Assembly: GCA_947095585.1 (NCBI GenBank)
Contig: OX352761.1
Coordinates: 24,395,777 to 24,459,776, forward strand
DNA: 64,000 bases
Direction: 5' to 3'
From: Nephrocerus scutellatus
Lineage: Eukaryota; Arthropoda; Insecta; Diptera; Pipunculidae
Position 1 is the first letter of the stretch, and each line of letters begins with the position of its first letter. A model generated the notes under the pieces. The model did not search any database and was not told the DNA's origin. It worked only from the letters and a program-made list of their open reading frames with translations. Made by a program: the position numbers and the translations under genes. Positions 23,302-34,779 of this stretch are shown one piece after another.

Positions 23302-24001
23302 TATAGGCGACTTCTTCAAGTTAATTTATATTATTTCCTAACCAATTTTCAAGAATGCAGCACTGCACTGATATAGACACGACCAACTAACTGCGGTAGA
23401 GAAGCAATGTTGACTAACCACGTATATTACCGCTTATCCACAGATCGCCGCAACAAGAAATGTCTCTGTGCGTGCGTTGGTCGGTGATTGTTGTTGGCGT
23501 AAGACCAACAAAAACTTTCTCCATCCGCAACGACATCACCTTTGGAGACAACCCAGTAGTCACACACTTAGCAGCAGCAGTAATAATGTACGCGGTTGAT
23601 TCAGCTTGTTGGCGTTTGCTATTCTTTGCTGGAGGGATTGGACAAAAGACAAAATGTGTCATCATTAATAAATTGATTTCTAATTAGTTGTTTTAAAAAT
23701 TTTTGTACATAAAAGGTTTGATTAGGCACATGTTTCGATCATAAGCCTTGACTGAATTGGTGCAGACAAACAGATGGAACCAGTCAAACGAACAAACCAT
23801 TTGCTCAGCATCTCTTTTAGGGAAATTCCCACAGTATTTATAAACAATTTGACTCATACCTTTTATCCAATGTTTTTTTTTCGTATTGTGTTTGTTTAAA
23901 TGTTTTTCAGTATAATAATAGTACTAATATTACGTGTTTTTTGTTTGCTTATATCGAACATAAAGTGATGTATGTGAGTAAAGGGTTTTTTGGAGCTTTT
24001 T
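23302..24001. other. Upstream region of the lectin-like gene
   Basis: Should hold its promoter and 5' UTR. A frame at 23460-23687 and its antisense partner show no domain. Nothing else identified. Confidence 0.4.
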
Positions 24002-24400
24002 TTTAATTCTCAAAATTAACTTCGCATGCCCGTGGCTGGCTGGCTGGCTGGTCAGATCATTTGATCAATTTTAAACCCACTTCCTAAAGCACGATTTTAT
24101 TCAAACTTTGCCCATATGTGTATTTCCCATGACAACACTTTCTATTAACAGAGTGATCGGGCTGCGGGGTCGGGGAGCTCCCATACAATTCATACATACA
24201 TACAATCAGATCATGTCATACTATAATGTCTGTGTTTTGTGTGCGCTAGTGTGCTGTGAGCAGCGCTGCTTGCTTTACGATTGTGGTTGTTTTGTTGTTT
24301 TGTTGCAGTGCTTCGAATGTGTTTTTTCCAGCATTTATTGTGGAATTCAGCATGCATTTGATTATTGGAGAATTAACATGAAAATTTTTATTTTTATTGG
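24002..24400 (+). mobile_element. Family H element (copy 6)
   Basis: TTAATTCTCAAAATTAACTT start, CTGG-type microsatellite at 24034-24050, AAACCCACTTCCTAAAGC block and GCGGGGTCGGGGAGCTCCCA block. Its distal half (TGTGTGCTAGTGTGCTGTGAGC-type) matches copy 5 in reverse orientation. Confidence 0.7.
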
Positions 24401-24769
24401 TTGTTTTTTTAAAATTATTATCACCCATTTTTGTTCGTTTTAGCTTTAGGAGTATGGTATAAAGTTTGAACTAACCGTATGTTGTATTATTAATCGATGA
24501 ATGGAGATTGCTTTGAAAATTTCGGCGAAATTTAGTAAGGAAGTCAGTAAAAGTAATTTGATGGATTATGGACAGAAACTCAGTGCTAATGCACCTGTCT
24601 TATGAGTTGAAACGGTTTTATTGCTTATTTACTCCTGTAACCCATATTGAGGTCTATATCACCTTCTGTATTCCCCTTTCTACCGTTCTGCGACACGTTT
24701 GGGCGACCCAATCTTCTGTCAGTTTGGGTAAAAATGGACTCCATTGCAATGCAATAAAATTTTCTTTTT
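24401..24769. other. Spacer between two family H copies
   Basis: No gene, RNA or repeat recognised. Confidence 0.4.
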
Positions 24770-25105
24770 AAATTCTTTATATTAACTTCGCGTGCCCCTG
24801 TGTTTGTGGCTGGCTGGCTGGCGGACCAAATCTTGTTATCAATTTTTAACCCACTTCCTAAAGCCCGATTTTATTTAAACTTTGTTCACCTATGTACATC
24901 CGATGAAAACACTTTCTAATAAATTTGGTGCACCTCGGGTGACCTCGGAATCAGGGGGCTCTCATACAAAAGTTTACAAATTTACCAAATTTTCTTTAAA
25001 TTTTATACGCATGTATCTACCAGCAAAACTTTTTGTTAACTGTTAACTGTTAAGGCCAGATGGTGCCCATATAAATTTTTTCAAAATTAACCCGATTTTC
25101 TTCAA
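24770..25105 (+). mobile_element. Family H element, truncated (copy 7)
   Basis: AAATTCTTTATATTAACTTC start, short GGCT microsatellite, TAACCCACTTCCTAAAGCCC block, then diverged downstream blocks ending near 25105 where a LINE relic begins. Confidence 0.7.
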
Positions 25106-25124
25106 ATCTTATATTATACTTACT

Positions 25125-25700
25125 TACTCTCTTGTGGGTCATATGGCCTCAACTACGCCTACGCGCCATCGCGTGCGGTTCCTGACAATGAGCTTCAGCT
25201 CTCTCCAACTCTTCCCCAATTGCCGTGACTCCAGTTTTCCCACTCCATAAGACTACCTTTTTTAGGGAGCTTGACAATCATTATTCTCCTTCTTCCACTC
25301 GCCGAGGAAACTTTCTGCCTCCCAAGCTCTCTCTACAAATGGATATAAATGCTCTGCTGATGTCGTTGGAGCGGCACGTAGAAGCTCATGGGGTATACCA
25401 TCTAGTCCTACTGACTTGTTGTTCTGTAGTGCGTTGATCGCAGTCGCTATCTGATCTTTACTGGGAGTTGAGGTGCGAATTCGGGAAATTGTTACTTCCG
25501 GCAGCTCCATTTGATTTGGGTGCATATCGATACACTGTTAAGGACCTTAAAAATGCTCCTTCCATCGCTTGAGCTGATCCTCATCATCTGGCCACCTGTC
25601 AGCTCTTTGGTGATTCTGTAAACGGTTCTGCTATTGGACCTGCTCGCTGCTTCCTCTGCTTCTAAGGCCAGGTTGTTAATATAATTACGTTTGTCATGTC
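25125..25700 (-). pseudogene. LINE relic: RT start and ORF2 C-terminal fragment
   Basis: Minus-strand 25525-25270 encodes ALQNNKSVGLDGIPHELL, the start of an RT domain (fingers motif with GxDGIP), followed by a LYPFVERAWEAESF segment. Adjacent 25125-25235 matches, in the same orientation, the ORF2 C-terminal piece also seen at 58340-58500 and 58915-59060. The middle of the protein is missing, so the two pieces are joined by a deletion, or two relics abut. Confidence 0.65.
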
Positions 25701-26245
25701 TTACACTTCTATCATTTTTCTTCGATACAGGGACTCTAGCTCAGCGAGCTAGTACTGCTAGCTCTCTTAGCAACGGGTATGATTTAAGCGGCCCTCCATG
25801 ATTTTGGAAAAAAAGAGTGCAGCACACACTGATTAAAAATGTGAGTTAGTGAACTAATGCATTTTTTTTCGGATATCTACCATAGCCCATATGGCAGACA
25901 CTGCGACCTCAAAGATTTATTGTGTCATAGGGTTTGTTTACCACTGTACCACCTCCATCTCGATGGTACATCCTTAGTGACGAAATTTCTCATCTCCGTT
26001 GTCGATCAGATTTCCTTGTGAAAGATGCGTCTCTCCTCAAGAAAACCGTGCCCTGATAACTCTTCATCCTCCAAGCAGAACCTACATTCTGTCTCTGAGC
26101 ACACACCAATTTTGTTAAGGTTACATCGCAAGCAACAATGACCTGTTAGAAAGCTCACCAGCTTCCTAATGCTATCCCTATTAAAATTAAGGATTTCCTT
26201 GTAGGAAAAGGGCCTGATTAATTGTTTGGATTACCTAAGCCCCGG
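25701..26245. other. Probable decayed retroelement DNA, unassigned
   Basis: GC-richer than surrounding DNA, with no convincing reading frame. It may be LINE 3' sequence. No firm assignment. Confidence 0.3.
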
Positions 26246-26530
26246 TGAGCGCCGTGGCTCAGTGGAAAATCGCATGGCTACTGAACAGGGGTTCGCGGTT
26301 CGAATCCCAGTAATACCAAAAGTATTTTTCACTCTGTCCCACCTCTCGCGAATGGGTGACAAACTTTCTGAGAGTAATAACTTGTCACGGAAAGCTCTCA
26401 ATTCGCCGTTCGGATCCGACCTTAAATTATAGATCCCTTCCATTTGTGTCCAAAAATATACATGCACAATATAAATGGTCGCGAGAAGCTGGGCTTGGAC
26501 CGCTACGGTCTGTTGCGCCGAATATTATTA
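26246..26530 (+). mobile_element. tRNA-derived SINE, family S1 (copy 1)
   Basis: Pol III internal promoter boxes are exact: A box TGGCTCAGTGG at 26255-26265 and B box GGTTCGAATCC at 26297-26307. A tRNA-unrelated body follows (GTATTTTTCACTCTGTCCCA, AATAACTTGTCACGGAAAGC, GGTCGCGAGAAGCTGGGCTT) and is shared with the copy at 54271. The 5' region does not fold as a full tRNA because no acceptor-stem partner is present. Confidence 0.8.
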
Positions 26531-26559
26531 ATAATTTATTATTATTTCACTAAGCCCCG

Positions 26560-26672
26560 GGACGCTTTCCCAGTGTCATAGTGAAAAATTATTTTGGTGT
26601 TACTTGGATTAGAACCACGTACCTCCTGCTCAGAATCCACGCACTTATCCACTGAGCCATGGCGCCCACAAA
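26560..26672 (-). mobile_element. tRNA-derived SINE, family S1, head fragment (copy 2)
   Basis: On the minus strand: GGGCGCCATGGCTCAGTGGA (A box) followed by a degraded B box (GGTTCTAATCC) and AACACCAAAATAATTTTTCA. It lies in opposite orientation just beyond copy 1. Confidence 0.7.
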
Positions 26673-26799
26673 TGTGGTAATTGAATATCTTCTTGTAAAT
26701 CCAGTGACTTTCGTACATACTATTCTTCAAATGTTTTCTGTCAAATTTTCTGCTAACTGCTCCATTATAAATGACAGTCATTGAAAGCGAACCACTTTT

Positions 26800-27690
26800 G
26801 TCTTTTTACAAAAATAAATAAAAAAGAAAACGAACGATGAGATCAACACCGAATTGAACGCTATTTATGTGGACTCTGCACCGTTGATATCAACAATAAA
26901 ATATTGGACAGCTGAATTTAAGCACTGCCGTTCGTTTTTGACGATGAGCGTCGATCCCCCCAAAAGAAATTGTGTATTAAATCCCATAGTATGGTAATTG
27001 ACGATCGACGTGTGATGGTGCGCGAGTTTGCCGAGGAGGTGGGTATTTCACACGAACCAGTTGAGAATATATTGCATGAATGTTTGGGACTGAGGAAGCT
27101 CGTTGGCAGATGGGTGCAGCGTTTGCTTTCTTTTGACAACAAATATATCCGTTGTGACAACTTTAGAGAAGTGTTTAGCGATGTTCAACCGCGATAAGGA
27201 GTTTTCGCGCCGTTTTGTAACCGTGGATGAAACATGGATCCCAGAGACAAAGAAATGGTCGAAATAGTGGCGAATCGAAGCCGAAAAAGGACAAGGTGGG
27301 TCTATCGGCCAACAAAGTCATGGCTACAGTTTTTTGGTATCATTCACATAGATTTTCTTGAAAAGGGCTTAACAATCACCCACCGGTGTATTTATTATGC
27401 TGAGCTGTTGACGATCGATTCGAAGGCACACAAGTCCTCAGTCGCAATGGAAAAATTACATGAATTGCGCTACGAATTGGTTACTCATCCATCTTATTCC
27501 TCAGACCTGGCCCACTCCGAATATCATCTATTTTCAAACTTGAAGAAATGGCTCGGTGGTAAGAGATTTTGGTCGAATAAGGAAGTTATCACTTAAATAA
27601 AGGCCTGTTTTGAGGGCTTTCAGAAATCGGAATATCGTTGGACTAATCTAAAAGCAGACTATGTTGAGGAATAAATTGATTTTTGCTGGA
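26800..27690 (+). pseudogene. mariner transposase pseudogene
   Basis: A nearly full-length mariner relic. Blocks in order: IKYWTAEFKHC (N-terminal helix-turn-helix), VMVREFAEEVGISHE, ILHECLGLRKLVGRWVQRLL, a first-catalytic-Asp region reading VTVDETW near 27221-27238, HKSSVAMEKLHELRYELV, then SSDLAHSEYHLF. In that last block the usual third Asp of the SDYHLF-type motif is Glu. The final motif is NLKKWLGGKRFWSN. Frameshifts and stops near 26960, 27197 and 27596 and a gap around the second Asp make it inactive. The NILHE, LRKL and WLGGKRF signatures are typical of insect mariner DD34D elements. Confidence 0.85.
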
Positions 27691-28319
27691 AAAAGTTGTG
27701 TTTTGTTGCCTAAGCCGATTACTTTTCAGCCCGACCTCGTTTGAGCGAAGAAGCAACATGATCGGAAAGGCTTTTGCAGTCTGTTTGTTTGTTTTAAAAA
27801 CTTCAGGGGTAGTAACCCCTATGGCAAATCTAGCCTTCGTTGGAAGGATCGCTTTGATAAGTACACTCAGAGTTAAGGAATACCAAAAGGGGTAATATCG
27901 ATTTGAAGTTGGTACCGGTGAAGAAATTTCTTGCAAAAGGCTAGTATTATTATATATTATACTATTATTTTTAAAATAAGTACAAATTTAAATTTAAAAT
28001 ACAATAATACATGATGTTCGCAAGGTTGTTTGTTGTAATTTGTTTTATTTTTCTTTAATTTGTATTAATATTATATATATTATAATGATTTTACATTTCC
28101 AAATAAATAATTAATCAATAGTAATTAAATTTAATATATGTACGTTAAATAGCTGTGAACGAGCGTGATTGCAAACGCCCATTTTATAGTTTAGGCTACG
28201 CGCGTGTTAAAGCAATCAGGTTTGCAAGCTTTCTATGATGGTATTGTTTGCTATAGGTATTGTAGTTGTTAGTTTCTGTTGTTGTTCGAATCGAATTAAC
28301 CCAATTATTATGGATTGAA
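27691..28319. other. Spacer and likely Tm1 3' UTR
   Basis: AT-rich DNA just beyond the distal alternative Tm1 stop; transcribed 3' UTR probably extends into it on the minus strand. No other element recognised. Confidence 0.4.
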
Positions 28320-31300
28320 TTAATAGCCAGCCAATTCGGCAAATGTTGAGTCCATTTCGTCGGCAAGAGACTTGTATCTGTCCTTGTTGATTCCCAATTC
28401 GTCTGTGTAGATAGAATAACAAATTGTTTTAATACAATATTCCCAATTAGTATATTGAATAAAATTTAATCGAGTGTAAACAAAAAGAATAAAACACATA
28501 ACATATAGACAACAATTAAATAAAATACAGTAATAAATGAACAAAATGTGTGTACAAAATGTAAGAGGGATAAAATAGCGGTTTTGCCGGTGAGCAACAT
28601 GGAACTCAGCCACTTTAAGTATATAAATATTATTAAGTGGTAAAGTGTAACAATATGCCTTGTTTTAAAAAAATCATAATGATTATTAAGTCAATGAAAA
28701 GCGATAGGTAATTAAATTAAAAAAAAAAACAACAAAGTGAATTAGAGATTTTATAAAGTTATACACAGAAAAACCCCAATTTAGTGGACTAAATCAAAAC
28801 AATTAAGTGTTTTCCACATTATGTCAATCCATAAACTTTACGAAAAACAGTCTGCAACCACACATTCCGTAATTTTTACATACAGTTTCATATTTTTTCG
28901 TTGAATGAGATTAGCCTATTTGCCAAACGAACAATTCGCTCTTTTGTGCGACATTAGTTATTGAACCCAGGACCAAAAGTTCCTAAATGGTATCATGATT
29001 CCGAGCCCGAAGGGCTTATATTCAGAGGACATGAAAAATGTTCAGCGAACGTGTGTACATTTGTACGGGTGAACGTTTGTCGTGTAGTATATCTCGGCTT
29101 CTACCAGTCAAAATTTGATGGGACTTGTTTTAAAACAATTGGTTAGCGCTCAGCTTGCGATAGCGTAATTTTGAATTCATAGGGGTTACTACCCATGAGA
29201 AAACGGAAAAAACTACTCAATCTACGCATCGCTATCGATTTTTTTAAGCCTGAACGTTTGCAAAGTAAAATGCGGTTTTTTCAGTCTATTCCAGAAATCG
29301 CTTATGTAACGTTGCATACTATTAGGCTTCCAAGCCATTTCAAGCGATTCGTATGAAATTCGGTATGTAGGAATAAGATGCGACTATAAGACTTGTTCCT
29401 ATGGAAACTCTGTGATAGAGCCAATAGGGTCTGAAATTTTGTGAACCAAGCAATTTCTCAAGCGATTCGTATGAAATTCGGTATGTAGGACTTAGATGGG
29501 ACTATAAGACTTATTGCTATGGAAACTCTGGGATCTGGCCAATAGAGTCCGGAATTATGTGGACCCAGCAATTTCTCAAGTAATTCATATAAAATTCGGT
29601 ATTTAGGACTAAGATGCGACTGTAACCCTTGTTTTTTTTTCCCCAAAAAAATAAGAACAAATTTTTTTTTTCACAGAAAAAAATTCTCCAAAAAAAAGTG
29701 TTACGAATTTTGTTGAATTAAATGGTTACTATTGGGCTTTTAAGACAATTCAGTTTTTAGACTGAATTACAACTATCCATATAGCGAGCTGATAAGCTCG
29801 CTTTACTATCTTAGTTATTAAATCGAATAGATTCTTAAACATGTAGACACAAATGATCAGAAATCTATATATATATAAATCATTTCCTGTGTGACAGTGC
29901 ATTGGATATCGCAAAATTCAAAAACTATCCCTGCCATTAAGCTGAAGCTTTCGCACAAAAGTTCTCCGATAGGTGGCTGAGAGGTGGGTACAGCCGAGCA
30001 AACCCTGTTATTTCAGCTAAACTACTGGTCCGATTTTTATGAGGTTATCACCATTGGTTCGGGTTTTTTTTTGCCCTGGAGGTTATATGGTATAGTTTAG
30101 TGGGTAGTGGTAGGTTGGTGGAGGTCAGTTGGAGTGGGTGGTCAGTTGAATGGGTGGCAGTGTGGTGGCGTAGCCGAGAACCGATGTCTAGCGAAATTAA
30201 GGAAATTTGACTTTCAGAGCAGAAAACCTTGCTCTAGATGTCGCGCAATGTATATTTTCTCTGCTATTTACTTCATCATCATCATCATATTTGGCTCTAC
30301 AACTGATGTCCGGTCCTGGCATCCCTACTTACACATATAAATAACGCTATCGTACACTGTTAAGTGTAAGTATAACCAAAAAAATTATAAATAATACAGG
30401 AAGTTTTTTTTATGTTTTGTAGTATTAGTACATATGTTATTTTGGAAATCCAAAAGAATTAGTCATTTGAAGTCGAAAACTTACTATCAACATATGGGTC
30501 AATTAAATAAATGGATTCGATCTAATTGAGAAAGCGTAGCTTGCAATCTTTTTATTTGAAAATGTTACTTAAGTGATGTAACTTTTCGAGACACACACAA
30601 GAGGTGTGCGCGTAGCTTTAGTTGTATAAAGAATTCAAATATGGCGGAGCTGAAACATTTTGAGAAATTCTACTAAAATTGCATAACCCTGAGGGCCTAT
30701 GGGCCACACCGCCATGGTAGCAGGATTAACAAGATTAACTTTATTTTGTTTATGACATATTAGTATGTTTCTTGTATTGCAAAAAAATTTATTTCACCAA
30801 AGAAATGTATTATTCATCTATACCATACTTTTTTATGTCAACAATCTTTGATAATATTTGCCTCATTTTATCAAGGATTTTATTAAAGATCTTTTAAACT
30901 TAATTTTTCTTTATACTGTAATGGCTGTCTTAACTATTGGATTTATATTTGACTTAGTTTTTTTAAATGTTTTTATAACAAATTATTAAATGCGCGCTTT
31001 TTTTGAAGTTAGAAGCATTAGTTAAAGATATAAGCAAAAATCATTAAAAGCCCTTAATTTATCCTTATTTTAGTTTTTTAAGACGTACTTAAAAAATTCA
31101 AGTTTTTAGGTACAAATGATTTAAACTTTTAACTCTGCACCGCGTTGGGAATAAAGGATTTTAATTTTTAATTCCAATTATTACTAAAAAAGTGCCTTAT
31201 CACAAGATCCCAATATAACCAAATCTATCTAATTGATTATACAGAAAACAACCTTTCATTTGTTTAAGAATTAATCCATTAAATCGAGGCTCTTCTGTAT

Positions 31301-34300
31301 AAGCTATCTAATAAACAGGATAATAATTATTGACAATTGGTGGTGCAACAACCATACGCGTGGTATGACATTAACTTTTTCACAAGTGTGTGTAGGTGAG
31401 ATATTCGAAAAAAATGGGAAAGGACATTTGCTGTGCACAACAGATCACTTTTAACTTAAATGTGTTTTTATTTTAATTACATAAAATTACAATGAATACC
31501 TTTTTTTATTCACCTTTTTATCTTGTTCATAGATTTATATATGTATATAAAAATATATATATATATATAAGCAAGTATATACAATATATATTCACATATA
31601 AATGGCTGTTATAATTACATTGTATGTGTACTTTTTGTCGTATGGTCAACACACTGTACCGCAGTTTTTAGAGGGGAAATCCTATCGGAAACACATCCAA
31701 CAAGGCTGGGTGTGTTATGCATGTTGTTTTGGTGCTTTATACATTGTTTGATTTTTTGAAAATGTTGTTGTTGTGTATGTTTGGATGGAATAATCGTAAA
31801 TACATAGGGATGTGTTACGATGAAATTTTTTAGCTTATCTTTTTACAGCAGGTTTTCAAAAGTTTTGTTTTTGCATTGGTTTGTTAGAGCGAGCTTAATT
31901 AATTATACCAACTCGCCATTGTTAATTGTTTTAAATTAAGTCTATTTTATATGTACGAGAATGCTTTTAAAAAACATCAGGATTAAGTAATTAAGCTCAG
32001 GTAGTTTTGAAGGGACATATTTATTTGGGAGAAAAGATTTAAATTCCCATTTTGTGTAAAAATCCTTCTTCTGTGTTAAAATTGCAAAATATTTATAAGC
32101 AAAAAATGTAATAAATTACTTTTTTAAATACTTTTTCATTTTGCTAAGTACCAAAATGGTAAAAAATGATACTTCTTTGAAAAAATTTACAAGATATTTA
32201 GATAAAAAATATCAGCAATTGAAATGTAAGGAAATTGTTTTTTAATAAGAAAGTAGCAAAATGTAAATATAGATTGAAAATTTCCGTGTATCTTCCTTTA
32301 AAAAGTAAAAGTACGTGTGGAGTTCCTAAATGTTTGTGTAAACAATTTGGAGAGTATAGATTTTCTCTCGCCCTCTTGGCAGATGGGAAAAAAGTGTGAT
32401 TTATTAAAATTTGGAAAAAAGTGAGATATGTTATGGTTATTTGTGTATTTATATATTGTTTGTGTCTTTTTAGTTTTTGTTTAATATCCAGTAAGTTCAG
32501 CAAATGTTGAATCCAAATCGTCGCAGATCGCTTTGTATTTTTCTTTTTCGTGGAAGAGACGGTCTGCAAAAAGCATTTCAATATTTAATAGCATAGCAAA
32601 TTTACAAAATTTTATACATATATACACATACGAAGTAGTAAAATCCAAGTTAAACTCAATGAAATTAAATAAATAGAATATTATTATTATTATGGATTAT
32701 TAGAAAAATTATAATGTAATTATATATATACAGTTAAATAGTTATCTAGTCTATTAATATGTTTATGTAGTAGGATGAAATATGAAATAATTAGGGCTGA
32801 TATACAGATGGGCGGAGCCTCAATTTGAAAAATATGAAATTCATAAAAAATCGTTTAATCTTTAAAAGTAAAGATAGGTCTATTGAAGTAAGTCGAAGCT
32901 GCTAGCAAATTCAATTGATTGCTGGATTGAGTAACCAATCAACATTTTATTAAAAATATATTTAACCTTAATTTAAAATAAACAGCGGCACAATATTTAT
33001 CTATTGTAAAATATACAACGATAAAGAGACATGTGTTTTTTTTCTCCAAAGTGGTAAGCTATAATATAAATAATGAAAATAAAATCATTACCTTCTAGCC
33101 TGTCGACTTCCTTTTGGAGGCGCTTCACTTGCTTCTCAGCATGTTCAGCACGTTGTTCAGCTTCCTTCAATTTGACAGACAATGTCTTCATTTCACGTTT
33201 GAATTCTTCTACCCGTTGGTTAGCCTTCTCCTCGGAAACTTCTAATGATTTTAGAGAGTTACCGACAACCTACAGATGAGAGGAGGGGAGCAGAACACAA
33301 GGCTGTTATAATATTGGTGGTAAGTAAACTTATTACAATATATATAAGAAGAGAATACGCCATGACACAAGTTCCCAATGATTTCCCATAGAGATCGCAG
33401 CAGCTAGCAGATGACCAAAGAAAAGGAGGAAACAATCGAATTTATGATAAAACAAGTGGCAACCGGCCTTTATTCGAATAAACTTTAATTTAACTTGACT
33501 CTATTTTGTCTGTCTGTTTAAAGATGGTGGGAAGAACTAAACGAGCAGTCGGCACGAAAATTAGAGCTGCATAAAAATGAGAGCAAAAATATATGGCGTC
33601 TGTGAACACCATTAAATGTTCTATTCTCTAATTATCTCGAGTCAACTGTAGGTTAAAAAATGCATGAACGCTTTCTTTAAACGAAGAAGTTCATTTTAGT
33701 CTCTATCTTCTTCGAAGAATGATTGCTTGTATGTGTGAGATGAAGGATTATTCCGGGGATTCTACAACAAAGAAATCTACAAGTGCTACCCTGATAGCAG
33801 GACTTAGCTTTGCAAACTACTACCTCAATTATAAAATCGCAGAAGAAAACGTATTAATCATCTCTTCTAAACCTAAGTGTACACTGTAAAATTTAAGACT
33901 TACATTTTGACACATTAATTTTAAATTGCAATAGAAATGTTTCAGCTAACCTTCAATTCTTCTTCAAGTTCCATGATCTTGGATTCACCGGACCTGACAC
34001 GATCTTCAGCAACTTCAAGCTCATCTTCAACAAAGGCCAACTTGCGGGAAACTTCATCGGATTTGGTATCGGCATCTTCAGCCAACATACGGGCTTCCTT
34101 CAATTGGTTGGTCAATTGGTCCATACGTTCTTCGTCCTGTTGTGAACGATTCTCCAATACTTTGCACATACTGTCGAGTACATAATTTGATAAGTTAAAA
34201 ATGATATGTTTATTTAAGCAAATTATCATTGTCTGTTACCGGTTGTTCTCATCAGCTGCTTGAGTGGCCTCCAACAATTTCTGCTGGGCGCTGGTGGAGC

Positions 34301-34613
34301 GTTCTTCAGATTTCTCCAAATCTTCTTCAATCTGTTGAACCTTACGATTCAATGTAGCTACTTCAGATTCGGTTGAGGTCAAAAGTTTCTCCTTCTCTTC
34401 AAGCTCATGATTGGCCTTTTCCAATGCATCCTTGGATGTAACCAAATCGACATCGACTTGGACCAATTTCTTTTCCAAGTCACGGACTTCCTCGTTGAGC
34501 TTGTCGGCGCGCGAATTGGCATCTTTAGCTTGATTCTCGCAGGTATCGGCTTTGTCAATAGCATTATCTTTTTCAAGCTTCATCGCTTGCATCTTCTTCT
34601 TGATGGCGTCCAT
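28320..34613 (-). CDS. Tm1: Tropomyosin 1, two alternative last exons
   Basis: Exons on the minus strand are 34240-34613, 33951-34170, 33092-33269, then either 32481-32563 or 28320-28402. Either choice totals 855 bp, giving 284 aa, the standard long tropomyosin length. All junctions are GT-AG and phases agree. The protein is one continuous coiled coil with heptads throughout, binding along actin filaments. The N-terminus is [19 protein letters not shown]; the proximal last exon ends [13 protein letters not shown] and the distal one [13 protein letters not shown]. In Drosophila the matching ends belong to muscle and non-muscle or cytoskeletal isoforms, so regulated alternative splicing with polyadenylation is likely. 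The start has a strong Kozak context (ACCACCATGG), and a splice acceptor at 34638-34639 shows a 5' UTR intron, so the first non-coding exon lies further right. No Pro/Ala-rich heavy-isoform exon was seen. Confidence 0.95.
28403..29059. other. Tm1 intron, AT-rich
   Basis: Lies in the intron leading to the distal last exon. No exon or known repeat recognised. Confidence 0.4.
29060..29815 (+). mobile_element. Family P element with about 118-bp tandem units (copy 1)
   Basis: A CTTCTACCAGTCAAAATTTG start block (29100) and a TTTTAAAACAATTGGTTAGC block are followed by three tandem units at 29340-29640 built on TCGTATGAAATTCGGTATGT and CTATGGAAACTCTGTGAT. The 3' end is a perfect hairpin, GCGAGCTGATAAGCTCGC (29782-29799), followed 8 bp later by CTTA. 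The shorter copy at 57510-57722 shares both ends. A 3' hairpin shortly before the terminus suggests a rolling-circle (Helitron/Helentron) non-autonomous element; class is inferred. Confidence 0.65.
29866..30210 (+). repeat. Helitron-like element, 5' part
   Basis: It starts TCTATATATATATAAATCAT, a TC dinucleotide plus TA-rich start as at Helitron 5' ends. An ACTACTGGTCCGATTTTTAT segment follows, common in insect non-autonomous Helitrons, then a G-rich tail with GGTCAGTTGGAGTGGGTGG repeats. It resembles 53337-53560. Confidence 0.5.
30268..30335 (-). repeat. RTE/CFDP2-like LINE tail with (ATG)n
   Basis: On the minus strand it ends TTGTAGAGCCAAATATGATG plus further ATG repeats, the same terminus as the LINE at 1861-3471. 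Confidence 0.65.
30336..32480. other. Tm1 intron / proximal 3' UTR, AT-rich
   Basis: No exon seen. The part next to 32480 is expected to be 3' UTR of the isoform using the proximal last exon. A TA-rich microsatellite occurs near 31540-31570. Open frames here are shadows of AT-rich DNA. Confidence 0.45.
33515..33800 (+). pseudogene. RTE/CFDP2-like LINE fragment inside a Tm1 intron
   Basis: The stretch CGAGCAGTCGGCACGAAAAT ... GAGCTGCATAAAAATGAGAGC matches the RT segment at 3020-3060 of the longer copy, and GAGTCAACTGTAGG matches its GGGTCAACTGTAGC. It is antisense to Tm1, within the intron 33270-33950. Non-coding. Confidence 0.6.
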
Positions 34614-34779
34614 GGTGGTTGTGTTTTGTTTTGTTTACTGGCAAAATGTAAAAAAGAAGAAGAAAACTATATGGGAAGAGAACAAAGAAACAAAATGTTA
34701 AACTCGAGTTTTATTGAGGAAATTTTAGAAATATACAATTGGAGCTGATGGCATCCTTGTGGAGCTAATAATTATTATA

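Noticed and set aside
23460..23687. 75-codon frame upstream of the lectin-like gene
   Set aside because: Open on both strands, with no motif and no splice or polyadenylation context.
26246..26330. Possible tRNA gene with perfect A and B boxes
   Set aside because: No acceptor-stem pairing and no anticodon arm of correct length; the same head occurs in several copies with a shared body, so it is a SINE.
28403..32480. Search for Pro/Ala-rich heavy-tropomyosin (TmH) exons of Tm1
   Set aside because: No long Pro/Ala-rich frame or in-phase acceptor found; such exons may lie elsewhere or be absent.
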